The position numbers were made by a program, and so were the translations under genes. DNA of 64,000 nt from Girardinichthys multiradiatus. Lineage: Eukaryota > Chordata > Actinopteri > Cyprinodontiformes > Goodeidae. Shown here one piece after another: positions 25,082-37,516 of the stretch. The notes beneath the pieces are model-generated. The model was not told where the DNA came from. It searched no databases and saw nothing but the letters and a program-made list of their open reading frames with translations. Numbering within the stretch: position 1 is the stretch's first letter; each line of letters opens with the position of its first letter. Where the stretch lies: positions 686,001 to 750,000 of the forward strand of contig NC_061805.1 of NCBI RefSeq assembly GCF_021462225.1, written 5' to 3'.

Positions 25082-25616
25082 CAGTGTTGTCCAGACTTTA
25101 TGCCATGTGGGCCAAAATCACCAACAGGTTCTTACAGGCCACAAAAAATGTCTTTTTGTTTTTATTAAAATCACAAAAGTAATTTTATAGTGAGAATTTT
25201 TATTTTTACCTGCTAAACAATAAACCAACCCTACAATATTTTAACAAAACAAAGATTGATTTGTGAATCATCATGCATCTGAAACATAAATAGGAAACCG
25301 TTTAGTTTACGCTCAGCAACAAGAAAAGAATATTAATTATTCTTTGCACATATATGCTGTATGTTGCCAAGTTTAATAAATATGTGTGACTTAGTCTGCT
25401 GGAAAACGCGGATCATGAAATGGATCCATTTTAAGAAGTTTTTATTTTGTCAGTAAAAATCTTGCTTTAAAAAACAGAAAAAATGTGTCCATTTCCATTA
25501 ACTGCCTGTGCCAGCGGGTCAAAATTGCAACATTGGTGAACTGCGAGCTGCACAAAATCATTCCAAGAGCTGCAAATGGGCCCAGGGGCTGCATCTAAAT
25601 GCCCCCTGGTCTAGAA
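25082..25616 (+). repeat. hAT-like MITE
   Basis: It opens with CAGTGTTGTCCAGACTTTAT and closes with GGGGCTGCATCTAAATGCCC followed by CCTGGTCTAG, the usual imperfect terminal pattern of hAT (Charlie-like) MITEs. There is no coding capacity. It shares an internal block with the fragment at 13262-13480. Confidence 0.55.
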
Positions 25617-27050
25617 GCACAGCCAAACATAAATGTGTTTTAGGTTTCCTGATTTTGCACACTATTTTGTCTGATCAGAATGCTGTGTAGGAGGTGTGCT
25701 GTGTTGTCTGCTGTTTTTGCTAGATTCTAAATTTTCCTCTGTGCTGTTCAAGTTTCTAGCTCAGATACTCCTGCATGAAAACATGGTGAAAAAAACAAAA
25801 AAAAAACTAAATTCCAGACAATCACGTTGGCAATATAGTGTTTGATTTGTCACCTCCAAGTTTGGAATTAGTCATCACCATGTTCATACATCTCCAAAAC
25901 TCTGCAATCATTCACTTTATCTCAACAACATCTAAAATGTTGCTTCCACAACATGTCAGTGAATCAGATCATAAATTCTCTGTGCTCTGCCTGCTGTCCA
26001 CCACTTCACTTACACACCCACAAGTGCAAAGCCATCTGAAGATATCTGTAGACACACATATATAGTACACAGCCCCCTGCAGTGATCCTGCTCTGCTGAT
26101 CACCCATTCTTTCACAGCACTCCTCAGTCATACTGACTGTTAGGTTTCCGACTGGAATGAGAATCCAGGCAATTCACGAGCTTCTCACCTAGCAGTAGAA
26201 GGATAAAGGTGTTAAACACACAAGCACAATTAGAGGACATAATCTACACAGTGCTTCTAACCTCATACAGATCACAAAGAGTCTACAGAATAAATTAAAG
26301 GCTGTTAAACTCAAACCCAGCTTAAAAGAAAACTGCTGTGTTTTGACAGAGGTGTTTTTATGTGCTGTGATTGAACAGCCTATTGAGAACTTTAACTAGG
26401 ATGTTGTACTAGCTGTGTGGACTGAGCGGAGGAAGATAAGATTTTGTGTGCACTGAAGGAAATCAGAATGATTTCCACAACATTGAAGCCGACTCCTGAC
26501 TCAAGGTAAGAAAAATAAAATAATGATTGGCCAAGGGCAGTTTTAACACCCTGTGAACCTACTGCTCTGTTCTGGCTCTTTTTCTTAAGCTATCAGGTTT
26601 GCAGATGGCTTAAAATAGATTTTTTTCTTGTTCTGCAGATGTTTCAGCTCACTGGTGAACAGGAGCTTTTTACCCTCAGAGCTCCTTATTGAGGGAAGCA
26701 CCTCACTATCTCCTCATTCTAATTCAAGTCAATGAATCACAGTCAACTCAGTCTAGTTAATATCAATGTCAAATCTAGAAAGACTAGTTCATTTTGAATT
26801 ATTTATGAAATGTCCGGTGTTTAACAATGTGGCTGCAAAGACAATAGTTACTTTTAGTTGACTTGGATGTGTGGTTTAATACATAAAGCAGACATGAAGC
26901 AGTGGACTGATCTCACTACTTTACAGCTCAAGGTGCATCTGTGTTGTGATTATTATTATGATTATGTAATATTTCATGTTAATATTTAAATATTTTATTA
27001 AATAATAATTCGGTTTCGGTTTGTGTTTTCCTGTATCATTCCAATAGGGT
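25617..27050. other. Intergenic stretch, nothing recognised
   Basis: No coding region or known repeat can be supported here. Confidence 0.45.
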
Positions 27051-27830
27051 GGTGGTATTAGGACAATAGAGAACAGGGTGAGTCAAGCTCTGGCATTATT
27101 GAACAGCAAAGCTCTGCACAAACATGTGGAATAAATTCACACAATTTCTTAAAATACAAGAATTTATTAACAAAAATAAGTCAACTCAAAGTCAAACATA
27201 TTTCAATCAACAAACTCTTTACTAGGCTAAAACAATCCAACTAAACTACAAAGCAGAATTAAAGAATAAGGAAGACCAACCATATACAATATGAAAAAGT
27301 GAGTCAAAGATGGTTAAAAACCATGGGTAATAAAATTATGCAACATTACTATTCGATGTTATTTATGTTCAAGAACCAGGGATTATCTTGATAGATGTGG
27401 AAATGAAGTTAAGTTAGTCTTGGAACTAACTTAGACTATAATTGGTATACCTTTAAACAACCATTCACAATGCAAGATCAGATAAAACATTATTTTAATA
27501 AAACAATATTTTAAAGAACGATTTACTGAATAAAACCAACCTTGTGGGAGACTAATTCTAGGCAGTGTTTAATTAGCAGCCTTACTAGTAAAATAATATT
27601 TATAGAAATATTATTAAGGAAATATGAAAATAATATTTAAGGAAATATTTCTTTGAACAAAACCAACAACCTTCTTGGATAATTGAGTCTTAATGGTAAT
27701 TATTTAGCTCACATTTAGTAAAATAATATTTAGGGAAATATTATTTTCCTAGATTGAAAACTAACAACCTTTGTGGATAAATTATTTTAATGGATTCATA
27801 ACATGGTGGCAAGCCGTTAGCAGTTTCAGC
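27051..27830 (-). repeat. Dispersed repeat, candidate LTR (copy 2, minus orientation)
   Basis: Positions 27051-27560 mirror 1-510 in inverted orientation. The rest (27560-27800) continues with three or four diverged units of roughly 110 bp, each with the block AACCAAC(AA)CCTT.T.GG and an AATAATATTTA stretch. Similar unit structure is common in the U3 enhancer part of LTRs. Neither a primer site nor a polypurine tract was found next to it. Confidence 0.5.
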
Positions 27831-30800
27831 TAACAAAAGGGAAGCCTATAGCTCCTTAAATTTAAGCATGTATCTTTAAAATATCATTAATAAAAGGATT
27901 AAAATGCATATGAGCGTTGACGCTGTGTTATGACCGATCTGTCATAACCAATCTGTGTTTAAAACCACCCTTTAAATAAAGTAAAAACAGGAGAAAATAA
28001 CTTAATAAGCAAACACCATATTTTCTACCTAAAACTCTGAAACTGGTGAAACTCACAAATATCATGACCATTCTCCAAGAGCCTACCTTATACTAAAATG
28101 AAAAGATAGTGTAGATATCATCAGTTTCTGTAGTTTTAATAGTTCTGTATTAACAATGTAAATGCTCAGGCTCTTTTTAAAACTCAAAAATAATTACACG
28201 GTTCGCTGTTTGACACTATATTTCAACAGTGTACAGCTGACAATAGTTGTTCCATTAAGAGCAAGAGCTTAACGTGTGAGAAAATAAAGTATGTATTCAT
28301 TATTTGGAAATGCTCAGCATTGTGAAAAAAGAAATATTTGAATGTCATAGGAAGTCTTTAGATGCAGTAATTAAATGCTTCAGCATAAAATGAGGATGGA
28401 AATCACATGATCAAATTCAGGTCTTTGAAAAAATTTGAGGGGGAGAGTGGAGGCTTGTTTACTGGGTAAGTTGTAACAGGAACCCTGATACTGGAACGTT
28501 TGTAATAGTTAAAAACAAACTTCAATTTATGGGGTTACAAAATGAGCTAGGAGCACTGGCTTAGACCTGAAGAGCATCCAAGATTATAAGGTTTGTAAAA
28601 ATGGAGAAAAATCAGCAGGGAAGTTGACATGATACTTTAGTCAAAAAGTAAATGCTTTATAATAAAAGGTCAGGAACTGTGCCAGCTGCTGGTTGTTCAG
28701 CAGCAATCGATTGTTTCATGCCAAAGTAACAGAGCAAGGACATGGCTCTGAACAAGAGAAGAGGGAACAAATATGGACAAACATATATACAGGCCATTTG
28801 CTGGCAGAGCCAGTCATAAATATACCAACAGATCTAATCACAAAAGTATGTAAAAGTTACATTTGGAACCACAAACAATGTGTGCATTCAGTAGGAAATT
28901 GTTGCAGGCTCACTTTAGTTCCTGCATCACAAGAGGGGTTCCTCTTCAACCATTTGATGGAACCTCCGTACTGAGCTTTAGCATGCTCTGCCCGCAAATT
29001 TTAGATATCACTGTTTTCATGCTCTATTGTCTGTGTCTTATTAAAGATTCTGCTGCTGGATCTGAAATAGGCTCCACAATGGTCCAGAGCAGAATAAAGG
29101 TTGTTTCTTTAACATTTTCTATTAATAGTCTAAGGCAGTGGTGTGCTGGGGAGCCTTGTAGTGTCTGGTGTATTCAGAATGACTGCCTTAGTAACAATGA
29201 CAAAGTTTTGGTGAACACAATAATCTGGTATAATTATGATGTCCCTTATTGAGGATTTTTTCCACAATGTTAACTTTCTTTGCTTAACCATAATCATTTT
29301 TACATCAAATTGTATTAGACCACAAAAGCATTTGGAAATATTAAAACATCATTGTTGATGCCAACAATAATAAATAAATACACAGCCTGATAACTGATAA
29401 CATAGAGAAAAATTGATGGCAGATATAATTCACATAGTTTAAATAACAATGCATACCTGGTTAATTTAGATTGTCTACACAAACAAAAATTTGTGTGTTA
29501 TATCATCTGAGCTCGTTAAGCCTTTACAGAGTGACTCAGAAACATGTAGAGACAGACTATGCCCACAGTGGTGCCTCTCCTCTTCTGTAAACAAAAGGAT
29601 CTGGGAAGGGGAAGCCAAGAGCAGGACAAAAAGCCCTGATAACATACCCTAGAGATCTCTCAGGCTCTGTGACTCTACTCAGAGCTGAGGGAAAGATGGA
29701 ACAAAAGCAGCACTGTACTTGGGGCAGGGTGTAGGTAACAATGCTCAGCCTCTGGATGAGACCACATTTAAGTTGGATCGGAGATGAGCAAGCTATCTAA
29801 AGCTGTTTTCACACATGCACAGTGTATGAGACATCTGGTGTCTAGCTCCCCAAAGCCTCACATGTAAGGTTAGAGTTGTCTCCTAACACATTTAAATAGC
29901 AGTTTAAAGCAAGAAATGTTGGGCATATCTGTTAGCAACCTTAGGTTTGTCTAGGAAAGTAAAATTTCAAGTTAAAGTTTGTTAGTCAAAAGGGTAACGA
30001 AGAGGTAAAGGTATGGCACAGTCACTTAAAGAACAGGGATCCTTTAAGTCTGATATGCAAACCCTTGTTTGTTGTATAATATGATGGCATACAAATGAAA
30101 ATTTCAGAAGAGGTGACCTTACTGAAGCCTTTCGGGTGTAAAGAAGTTATCCAATCACAGTGGAGCTCAGGAGGTTTGCCAAGGAACTGCATAAATCTCA
30201 GGAGGCTGGTTGAAAGGTTAAGGATGTAACCTTTCTTCACCCATCTGGTCCCTCTCGACTGAGAACTTGGGAACTTGAAGAGATTGTTTTGACTTGCCAA
30301 GCCAATGACTGACTTTGAAAAAGGCTGTGATGTTTTACTATTACTATTTAATAGGAACTACAAAATAATATCATAGACCATTTGTCTTTTGTTTTGTTTT
30401 TACAAATATATGGTTCAGACTGAATAGAAATGAGCATTTAGAGTTTCACACCCTGCAAATTGTTGATAGTTTTATTCTTTCAAATAACCGGATTCTTATC
30501 TCTTTACAAAATGAAAAGTATTAGAAAATTATGCAATATGTATTAACAAAAAATATTCTTTATGTAAACTATTTGCTAAACACTGGGTTACAATGATAAA
30601 TTTCAATTACACTGTTAAAATGAATTCAAAAGTATATATTGTTAGCCTAGGCTAACAATATTGCACTCCTTTAAAGAATACTGCTACATGAACAAATTTG
30701 CATAAACAGTTGGTTAAAGGAAAAGGCAGGTGTGTTCACTGACGAGAGGACAACTCAGCTTCAGTCAATAAACTTATATATAAACGAGTGGCGAAATCAA

Positions 30801-31630
30801 AATTTAGCTGTGTCACATTTTCTGTCTATTGGGGTAGTTCTTTGATAACCAGATGTTTATTTAATGTTTAATGCTTATTTAGTGACTAATATTTCATAAA
30901 TTAGTTGAAGTTCTTGGGTCAGTATGGTATTTTTCTAAAGCTAAGTCCAAAATATTTCATACCACAGGTTCAAGTAATCTCTAGGCTTAGGTCTTTAAAC
31001 TGACATGTTTCTTCTGACTGGAAGCAACATGAACATTTTGGAGTGGTCTCACCTGTCCCACTTTGGAGATTCTAAAAGATATATTTTTTTCTTTTAAATA
31101 AGTTCAAATCTAAATCTGAAAGGGTTATAAACAATTTTGTGCTCAACCTGCTCTGGGATATTCAATGATAAAAAAAAAAGACATGTTAGACTAAAACTCT
31201 GAAAGTCATAGGTTATAAGTTGAGCTTCTGTAACTTTGGTGATCCTGCTGGGCTAAAAGAAATCCACATTTAAGATTATGCTTTATCATACCACCAGTCT
31301 GACTTTGAGACTAACAAAGATGGCTATGATACAAACAAAGTAATTACATATGCAACTAGTTTCATTTTGTTACTTTTTCATTACTTTTCAGCACATTTAG
31401 ATCTATTATAGGTAGATGGTGCTATGAATTCAAGTTCCTATCTGATGAGTAGAGATAGAATTCAAAGCTCTTTGAAGAAAGCTGGATCTTGTGGATCTGT
31501 GCCATTCAAAGAGCTGCACAAAATTACATATTTTTAGATTTATATTTTTAAGTTTCAAGAAACCAGCCTGGGGTAACTCATTTTATCCTGGAAATAATCA
31601 TAGGTAGGGTGTGATATATCTTAGGACCCA
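27831..31630. other. Intergenic stretch, nothing recognised
   Basis: Open frames of up to 129 codons occur (for example at 28863-29252), but they overlap each other in different frames and show no domain or splice context. Confidence 0.45.
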
Positions 31631-31633
31631 AAC

Positions 31634-32142
31634 TTCCATCCATCCATTGTCTATAGGCACTTATCCTTGCAGGGTCATAGGGCTGCTGCGCATACCCAAC
31701 GGTCATTAGGCAAGACTCTGTATTGCCCTGTGATAGACAGGCATCACAGGGCAATTCAGAGGAACACAGTACAACCATCCTACTCTCACTGCTAAGGGTA
31801 AGTTAGAGAAACTAATAAGCCTAACAGTAATGTTTTTGAACTTTGGAAGCCCAGAGTACCTGTTGCTGCTGTCATGTTTGAGCTTTGTGGAGGACCAAAG
31901 CATCAACAGGACCAGAGATGCATTGCAGAAATTGAAAATTTTATTAAACCAACTCAGAAAACACAGGGAGCAGGCAACAGTTGAACAGAATAAACAGAAA
32001 ACAGGAACTTAAATACCTACAAGAAGTGATGGGCTATATGGAAAACAGGTGAGTGCAATCAACAGGAACACAAAAAGGTGCTGATCATGACAGCTGCAAG
32101 GCAACAGCGCTAACAATTACGCCACCGTGCAGCCCAAACCTG
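31634..32142 (-). mobile_element. SINE, minus orientation, split by a solo LTR
   Basis: The 3' part with its CATCCATCCATTG tail lies at 31634-31869, and the tRNA-like head (GCTGCAAGGCAACAGCG to CACCGTGCAGCCC) at 32093-32142. Together they make one copy of the family seen complete at 11470-11824. The LTR at 31870-32092 sits in the head. Confidence 0.8.
31870..32092 (-). mobile_element. Compact 223-bp solo LTR with perfect 5-bp target duplication
   Basis: The ends are TGTCATG and CATGACA, a perfect 7-bp inverted pair. GCTGC flanks it on both sides (31865-31869 and 32093-32097). On the minus strand it carries a TATA-like GGTATTTAAGTTCC and an AATAAA. No internal region is present, so it arose by recombination between two LTRs. 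The terminus matches the sushi-type LTRs in this window. Confidence 0.9.
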
Positions 32143-32751
32143 GACTCAAATGTGATATTTTTCTGGAAATCACACTGAGAAAAGTGCATCAAAATGCTGC
32201 TGCGTTTTCTCTGGCTCATGCCCAAACTCTCACCTTATACTGTTCTAAATCTAGCAAAACAAACAAACAATCACATATGTTTTATACATTTTAAAGAAAA
32301 TGTTTTTTCCTAGTGTTCCTACTAAGTGATACTACTAGGTGGTAAACCTCTATTACTGTGATTCTGCCCGACAGTACATGGTACTGGTTCTGTTTTAGTC
32401 TTCTTTTGAAGAAAGACATCCTCACTATAGTAACATCTTTGAATTCTTGTACAAACCTTTTTTACCCCTTTCACTAAATCTGCTAGTTGGACCTCACAAA
32501 ATAAACATGTTCAGCAGTTAGCTAAATAAGTAAACAGTACACTTTATGTCAGAGTTTGAATAAAGTCATCCATTTAAGCGGTGTTTCGATCGTCCAGTAT
32601 ATTGAAGTGTTTTTTGTTTCGGGCCTTGCTGTGTTTTTGGCTTTTTCCTTTTTTTTCCCTTAGGGTGTGATGGGCAGGTGCTCCTGCACAAGTGTTCCTC
32701 ATTCTGACAGCAGTCAGCTGGGTTTTTAAGGAGTGGAGAATCAAGGGAAGC

Positions 32752-33434
32752 CGTCAGCCCATTGTGTTCACCTAGTGGTAAAAAGGCTCGAGCCATGCTC
32801 TATTGCAGTTTGTTTTTTTTCGCAGGAAACTAATTGTTTCGTTGTTTTCCCATGTTCTACAGGTCTTGCCTAGTCGGGGTTCTCATGGAGTAACCTGCGC
32901 CTGCTTATCCCCGAGTCGTGTCTTAAGGAGAGTGGAAATCCAGAAACACAATGCCTTCAGACTCATGGTTCTTGCTCTTTACCTCCAAGCCCATCCTCTC
33001 AAGGAGAACTGTCGGACCCAACTCAGAGGAGTATTCACCTGCCTGTCCACCCTCCATCGTTCGCCTCAAGTCACAGTGGAGTTTTTTCCCCATGGAAGAA
33101 AGGCCAGTTCTCTAACTGGAGATCACAGGAACTAGTCCTCTCACTGCCTACAAACCACAGACGCTGTGGGGAAGGACTTATTCCCCATACCTCCTTACCC
33201 AGCCTCTCACTCAGTAAGTCCATCTAACAAATCCCTAACAGCAATATTTATTCCCCTAAGTCTGGATCAGTCTAAATTTGTTTTTGCCTGCCTAGATAAC
33301 TCCAGTATTGACCTGCTTACCCAGTTCCTGGTTCCCGTTCATCCTCGCATCTACTGTTTGAAAATAAACTGTTTCAAAACTTTCTCTGCCTCTCGTGGTT
33401 GTGTGGTATCAGAGTCCAAACCAGCATTATGACA
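32752..33434 (+). repeat. 5' LTR of the Gypsy element
   Basis: It aligns with 36831-37516 almost without gaps from GCAGTTTG (32805) to the end. It ends ATGACA, and the ATG in that terminus is the gag start codon. The first 50 bases are more diverged. Confidence 0.85.
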
Positions 33435-34408
33435 GAACAGGCTGACCAGAATGACTCTGACACACAATTACATGGAGCCGTTTCACATCAAGGCGTGCTG
33501 TTAGGTCAGCATGAAAGCGTACTTAGGACTCTTTCCCAGCAAGAAAGTTTTTTACAACAGTCGTTTGATTCTATGGCTACTCAGTTGCACGTTTTGTTAG
33601 CACGACTTCCTGCTCCTCCGCCTAATCCTGTCCCTTCTGTTTTGCCTTCTCTCCAGGATCGTTCCTAGGGACGTGAGTTAACTCCCCCTCCTCCTGAACC
33701 TTTTTCGGGGAATCTAGACAGGAGTAAGGGTTTCTTACTCCAATGTTCTCTTATTTTTCATAGATCACCTCATTTTTTCCCAGACGATGTGAGTAAGATT
33801 TCCTATATCATTGGTTTACTCAGGCCCTAAAGTGGGCAGAAGCCATAATTGACGAGAAATCAATATAACAATACACCTACGATGATTTATTATTCTTATT
33901 TAAACAAACGTTTTCACCCGGACAACCGAATGAGGAGGCAGCCAAAAGATTATGGAGTTTAAAACAAGGCAGTAGACCTGTGGCTGTCATGGCCATTGAA
34001 TTTCGGACTTTAGCAGCAAAATCAGGATGGAATTCTCCTGCTCTTAAGAGCGCTTTTATTAATGCTCTTAATGAGAACCTTAATGATGAGCTTACTTACC
34101 GTGACAAAACCAAGTCCTTAGAGGAGCTCATAAATCTCCCTATTCGCATTGATAATCAATTATGTGAGAGAATTAGGATCAGAGGTCTCGATCATTCCTC
34201 CGAATTGCGAGCTACTAGCGTGGCTGTACCTGCAAGACCCAGGTCTGACAGTAGCTACCCTCCTGAGCCCATGCAAATAGGGAGAGCTCATCTAATCTTA
34301 GAAGAAAGGAATAAACGTCTAAGGGCTGGTCAGTGTTTGTATTGTGGCGCTGTTGGTCACTTTCGTTTCACTTGCCCGATCCGCCCAAAAGAGCCAGCCC
34401 GCCAGTGA
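33429..34408 (+). pseudogene. Gypsy gag, frameshifted, with zinc knuckle
   Basis: The first frame (33429-33668) begins MTEQADQNDSD and ends at a TAG. After a disrupted stretch the capsid-like part resumes at about 33980 and ends with a CCHC zinc knuckle (CLYCGAVGHFRFTC, spacing CX2CX4HX4C), which in Gypsy elements binds the genomic RNA. The start codon overlaps the end of the 5' LTR, so there is no room for a primer site between LTR and gag. At least one frameshift and one stop make the gene non-functional. Confidence 0.82.
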
Positions 34409-36795
34409 TCCAGGGGGCACTAGCGGGCATTAACCTGAGATCTGACACCCCTCGTTTTCTTATTAAGACTTTTCTTTGTTATAAGAGGGAACAGATTCCG
34501 CTTACCACTCTTATTGATTCAGGTTCAGAACAACACTTAATTAACCAAGGACTAGTCCATAAGTTCAAACTACCGGTTTACACCTTAGGGGATCTCATCA
34601 GAGTAACCTCTCTTGATGGAAGTCTTTAAGTTCGATCTCTCAGAGTACCAAACCCCTTGAACTAGTTACTTCCGGAAATCACCATGAGAGCATTTCTCTC
34701 TTGTTGTTCCCTACTAAGGAGATCGATCGGGTTGTGGGTCATTCGTGGTTGAGGGCTCACAACCCTCACATAAAAACTGGTCAGAATCCCGTATTGAAGC
34801 CTGGAGTGATTGCTGCCATGCAACCTGTCTTTGTTCAGCCATCCCCGCAGTCTCAGACTCCATAGATCCTAATACTTTACCTGATCTATCTAACATACCA
34901 TCTGATTACCACCACCTAAAGAGGGTTTTTAGCAAGGATCTGGCCCTATCTCTACCCCCTCATCACCCTTATGATTGTGCGATTGATCTTTTTCCAGGCT
35001 CCCCATTACCTTCCAGATGCCTTTTTCATTTGTCTGGGCCCGAACGCGAATCTTTGGAGAAATACATCAATGACTCCCTCAAGGCTGGTATAATTCGTCC
35101 CTCGTCGTCACCCATGGGAGCTGGGGTTTTTTTTGTATCCAAGAAGGACGGGACTCTTAGACCATGCATAGACTACCGAGCCGTGAAGTATATCACCATA
35201 AAGAACAAATATTCATTACCCTTGCTATCTTCAGCTTTTGAATCAGTTCAGGGAGCCAAGATTTTCACAAAGTTAGATTTACGTAATGCATACCACCTTG
35301 TCCGAATAAGACAGGGTGATGAATGGAAAACCGCCTTCAAGACTCCAATGGGACATTTTGAATATTTAGTTATGCCTTTTGGACTTACTAACACCCCTGC
35401 AGTTTTTCAGGCGCTCGATAATGATGTACTCAGGGACTTCATTGATGTTTTTGTTTTTGTTTATTTGGATGACATTTTGATTTTTTCTCAGAACCCCACT
35501 GAACATACCACTCATGTCAAAGTTGTTCTCCAGAGGTTCCTAGAGAATCGTCTGTTCGTCAAAGCTGAGAAGTGCGATTTTCATGTGTCATCTGTGACTT
35601 TTCTTGGTTTTATTTTTAAGGGTGGACGGGTGAACCCGGATCCCAACAAGATCTCTGCAGTGGTCAATTGGCCTCTCCGTACAGATCGCAAACAGCTGCA
35701 ATGTTTCTTAGGGTTTGCTAACTTCTACCGCTGTTTCATTCAGGATTACAGCATCATTGCTTCTCCACTCACTGCTCTCACCTCCACCAAGCAAGGCCTT
35801 TTCTGACCTCAAACAACGCTTCTCCTCTGCACCTGTTCTCAGTCACCCTGATCCCAAGGAGCAAATTGTGCTAGAGGTGGACGCCTCAGACACAGGGACT
35901 GGTGCAGTTCTGTCCCAACGTTCACCCGTAGATGGTAAGCTACACCCATGCGTTTTTTCTCCAGATGTTTCTCTCCAGCTGAGAGAAACTATGATGTGGG
36001 GGATCGAGAGCTTCTAGCCATAAAGTTGTCCCTAGAGGAATGGAGATATTGACTCGAAGGCTCCTCTCAACCCATTGTTATATGGACAGATCACAAGAAT
36101 CTAGAATACATAAGGCAGGCTAGATGCCTCGGTTCAAGACAATCCCGCTGGTCATTGTTTTTTTCCCGCTTTAATTTTACTATTTCTTATCGACCAGGGG
36201 CTAAGAACACTAAACCCGATGCCTTATCTAGACAGTTTTCTCCCTCTAAAGAGAAGTCCGAGCCAGTCCCTATTCTTCCCCCTTCATGCATAGTTGGCAC
36301 TCTGTCATGGGGATTAGAGGATAAGATTAAAGAGGCCCATCAGATCGAGCCTGACCCAGGTGGCGGTTCCCCAGGTAGCCTTTATGTTCCCACTAACCTA
36401 AGGTCTCAGGTTATCTTGTGGGGACATTTGTCACGTTTTTCTGGACATCCTGGTTCTAGTCGAACCATAGCCAGAAATAAGTTCTTCCTTAGTCCGTCTG
36501 AAACTGCCCTCTCACTACAGAGAGCACCCTGTTTTTCACGTATCCCAGGTCAAGCCTGTCATCAACAGTCCATTGTGCCCTCCTTCCAAACCCCCTCCCT
36601 GCCCGGGACATTGATGGCCATCCTGCCTACACGGTCCATAGGATTTTGGACTCTAGGGCTAGGGGACGTGGTGTGCAGTATCTCGTGGACTGGGAGGGTT
36701 ATGGTCCTGAGCACCACTTATGGGTGCCTCGCAGCTTCATCCTAGATCCTGTACTCATCTTGGAGTTTGAGGCTTCTGCTGCTCCTTCCACCAGC
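34400..36795 (+). pseudogene. Gypsy pol with intact-looking RT but deleted integrase core
   Basis: In order: an aspartic protease (IDSGSEQHLINQ, about 34515), a reverse transcriptase open for 353 codons at 34745-35806 ([27 protein letters not shown] with the catalytic Asp pair), RNase H in two frames ([17 protein letters not shown], then WTDHKNLE), and the HHCC start of the integrase ([16 protein letters not shown]). The sequence then jumps near 36490-36515 directly to the integrase C-terminus ([11 protein letters not shown]) and chromodomain ([21 protein letters not shown]). The DDE core is therefore missing. Frameshifts near 35800 and a stop near 36017 add to the damage. Confidence 0.87.
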
Positions 36796-36830
36796 CGGCC
36801 GCCAGGAGGCGTCCATTGAGAGGGGGGTAA

Positions 36831-37516
36831 TATCAGCTTCCACAGTGTCTGTGTGCAAGTTATGTGCTCGACCCCTGCTCTAATGCAGTTTGTTTTTTTT
36901 CCCAGGAAACTAATCATTTCGTTGTTTTCCCATGTTCTACAGGTCTTGCCCAGTCGGGGTTCTCATGGAGTAACCTGCGCCTGCTTATCCCCGTGTCGTG
37001 TCTTAAGGAGAGTGGAAACCCAGAAACGTGATGCCTTCAGACTCATGGTTCTTGCTCTCTACCTCCAAGCCCATCCTCTCAAGGAGAACCGTCGAACCCA
37101 ACTCAGAGGAGTATTCACCCGCCTGTCCACCCTCCATCGTTCGCCTCAAGTCGCAGTGGAGTTTTATCCCCACGGAAGAAAGGCCAGTTCTCTAACTGGA
37201 GATCATAGGAACTAGTCCTCTCACTGCCTACAAACCACAGACGCTGTGGGGAAGGACTTATTCCCCTACCTCCTTACCCAGCCTCTCACTCAGTAAGTCC
37301 ATCTAACAAATCACTAACAGCAATATTTTTTCTCCTAAGTATGGATCCGTCTAAATTTGTTTTTTGCCTGCCTAGATAACTCCAGTATTGACCCGCTTAC
37401 CCAGTTCCTGGTTTCCGTTCATCATCGCATCTACTGTTTGAAAATAAACTGTTTCAAAACTTTCTCTTTGCCTCACATGGTTGTGTGGTATCACAGTCTA
37501 AACCAGTATTATGACA
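36831..37516 (+). repeat. 3' LTR of the Gypsy element
   Basis: It begins TATCAGC after the purine tract and ends ATGACA at 37516, directly abutting LINE sequence. It contains the AATAAA region shared with the 5' LTR (GAAAATAAACTG). Confidence 0.85.

Larger units (their letters stand above)
32752..37516 (+). mobile_element. Ty3/Gypsy element (Tf1/sushi-like) with two LTRs and decayed gag-pol
   Basis: The two LTRs (32752-33434 and 36831-37516) are very similar and enclose gag, protease, reverse transcriptase, RNase H and a chromodomain in the order of Gypsy elements. The integrase core is deleted. A purine-rich tract (GAGAGGGGGG) lies directly before the 3' LTR. The 5' LTR may extend up to about 170 bases further left, since 32583-32751 has an LTR-like layout that the 3' copy lacks. 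The flanks GAAGC and GTAGC match at four of five bases but are weak evidence for a target duplication. Confidence 0.9.

Noticed and set aside
28863..29252. A 129-codon plus-strand frame as a possible small gene
   Set aside because: It has no domain, no clear start context and low-complexity surroundings, and an overlapping frame is open as well. Nothing supports expression.
32590..32751. Certain extension of the 5' Gypsy LTR to about 32583
   Set aside because: The region looks like LTR U3 and may belong to it, but the 3' LTR has no counterpart, so the boundary was kept at the start of shared sequence.
33400..33425. TGGTATCAGAG as a tRNA primer-binding site of the Gypsy element
   Set aside because: The same stretch is present inside the 3' LTR copy (37485-37500), so it lies within the LTR. 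The solo LTR with exact target duplication at 56995-57821 confirms that these LTRs end at ATGACA.
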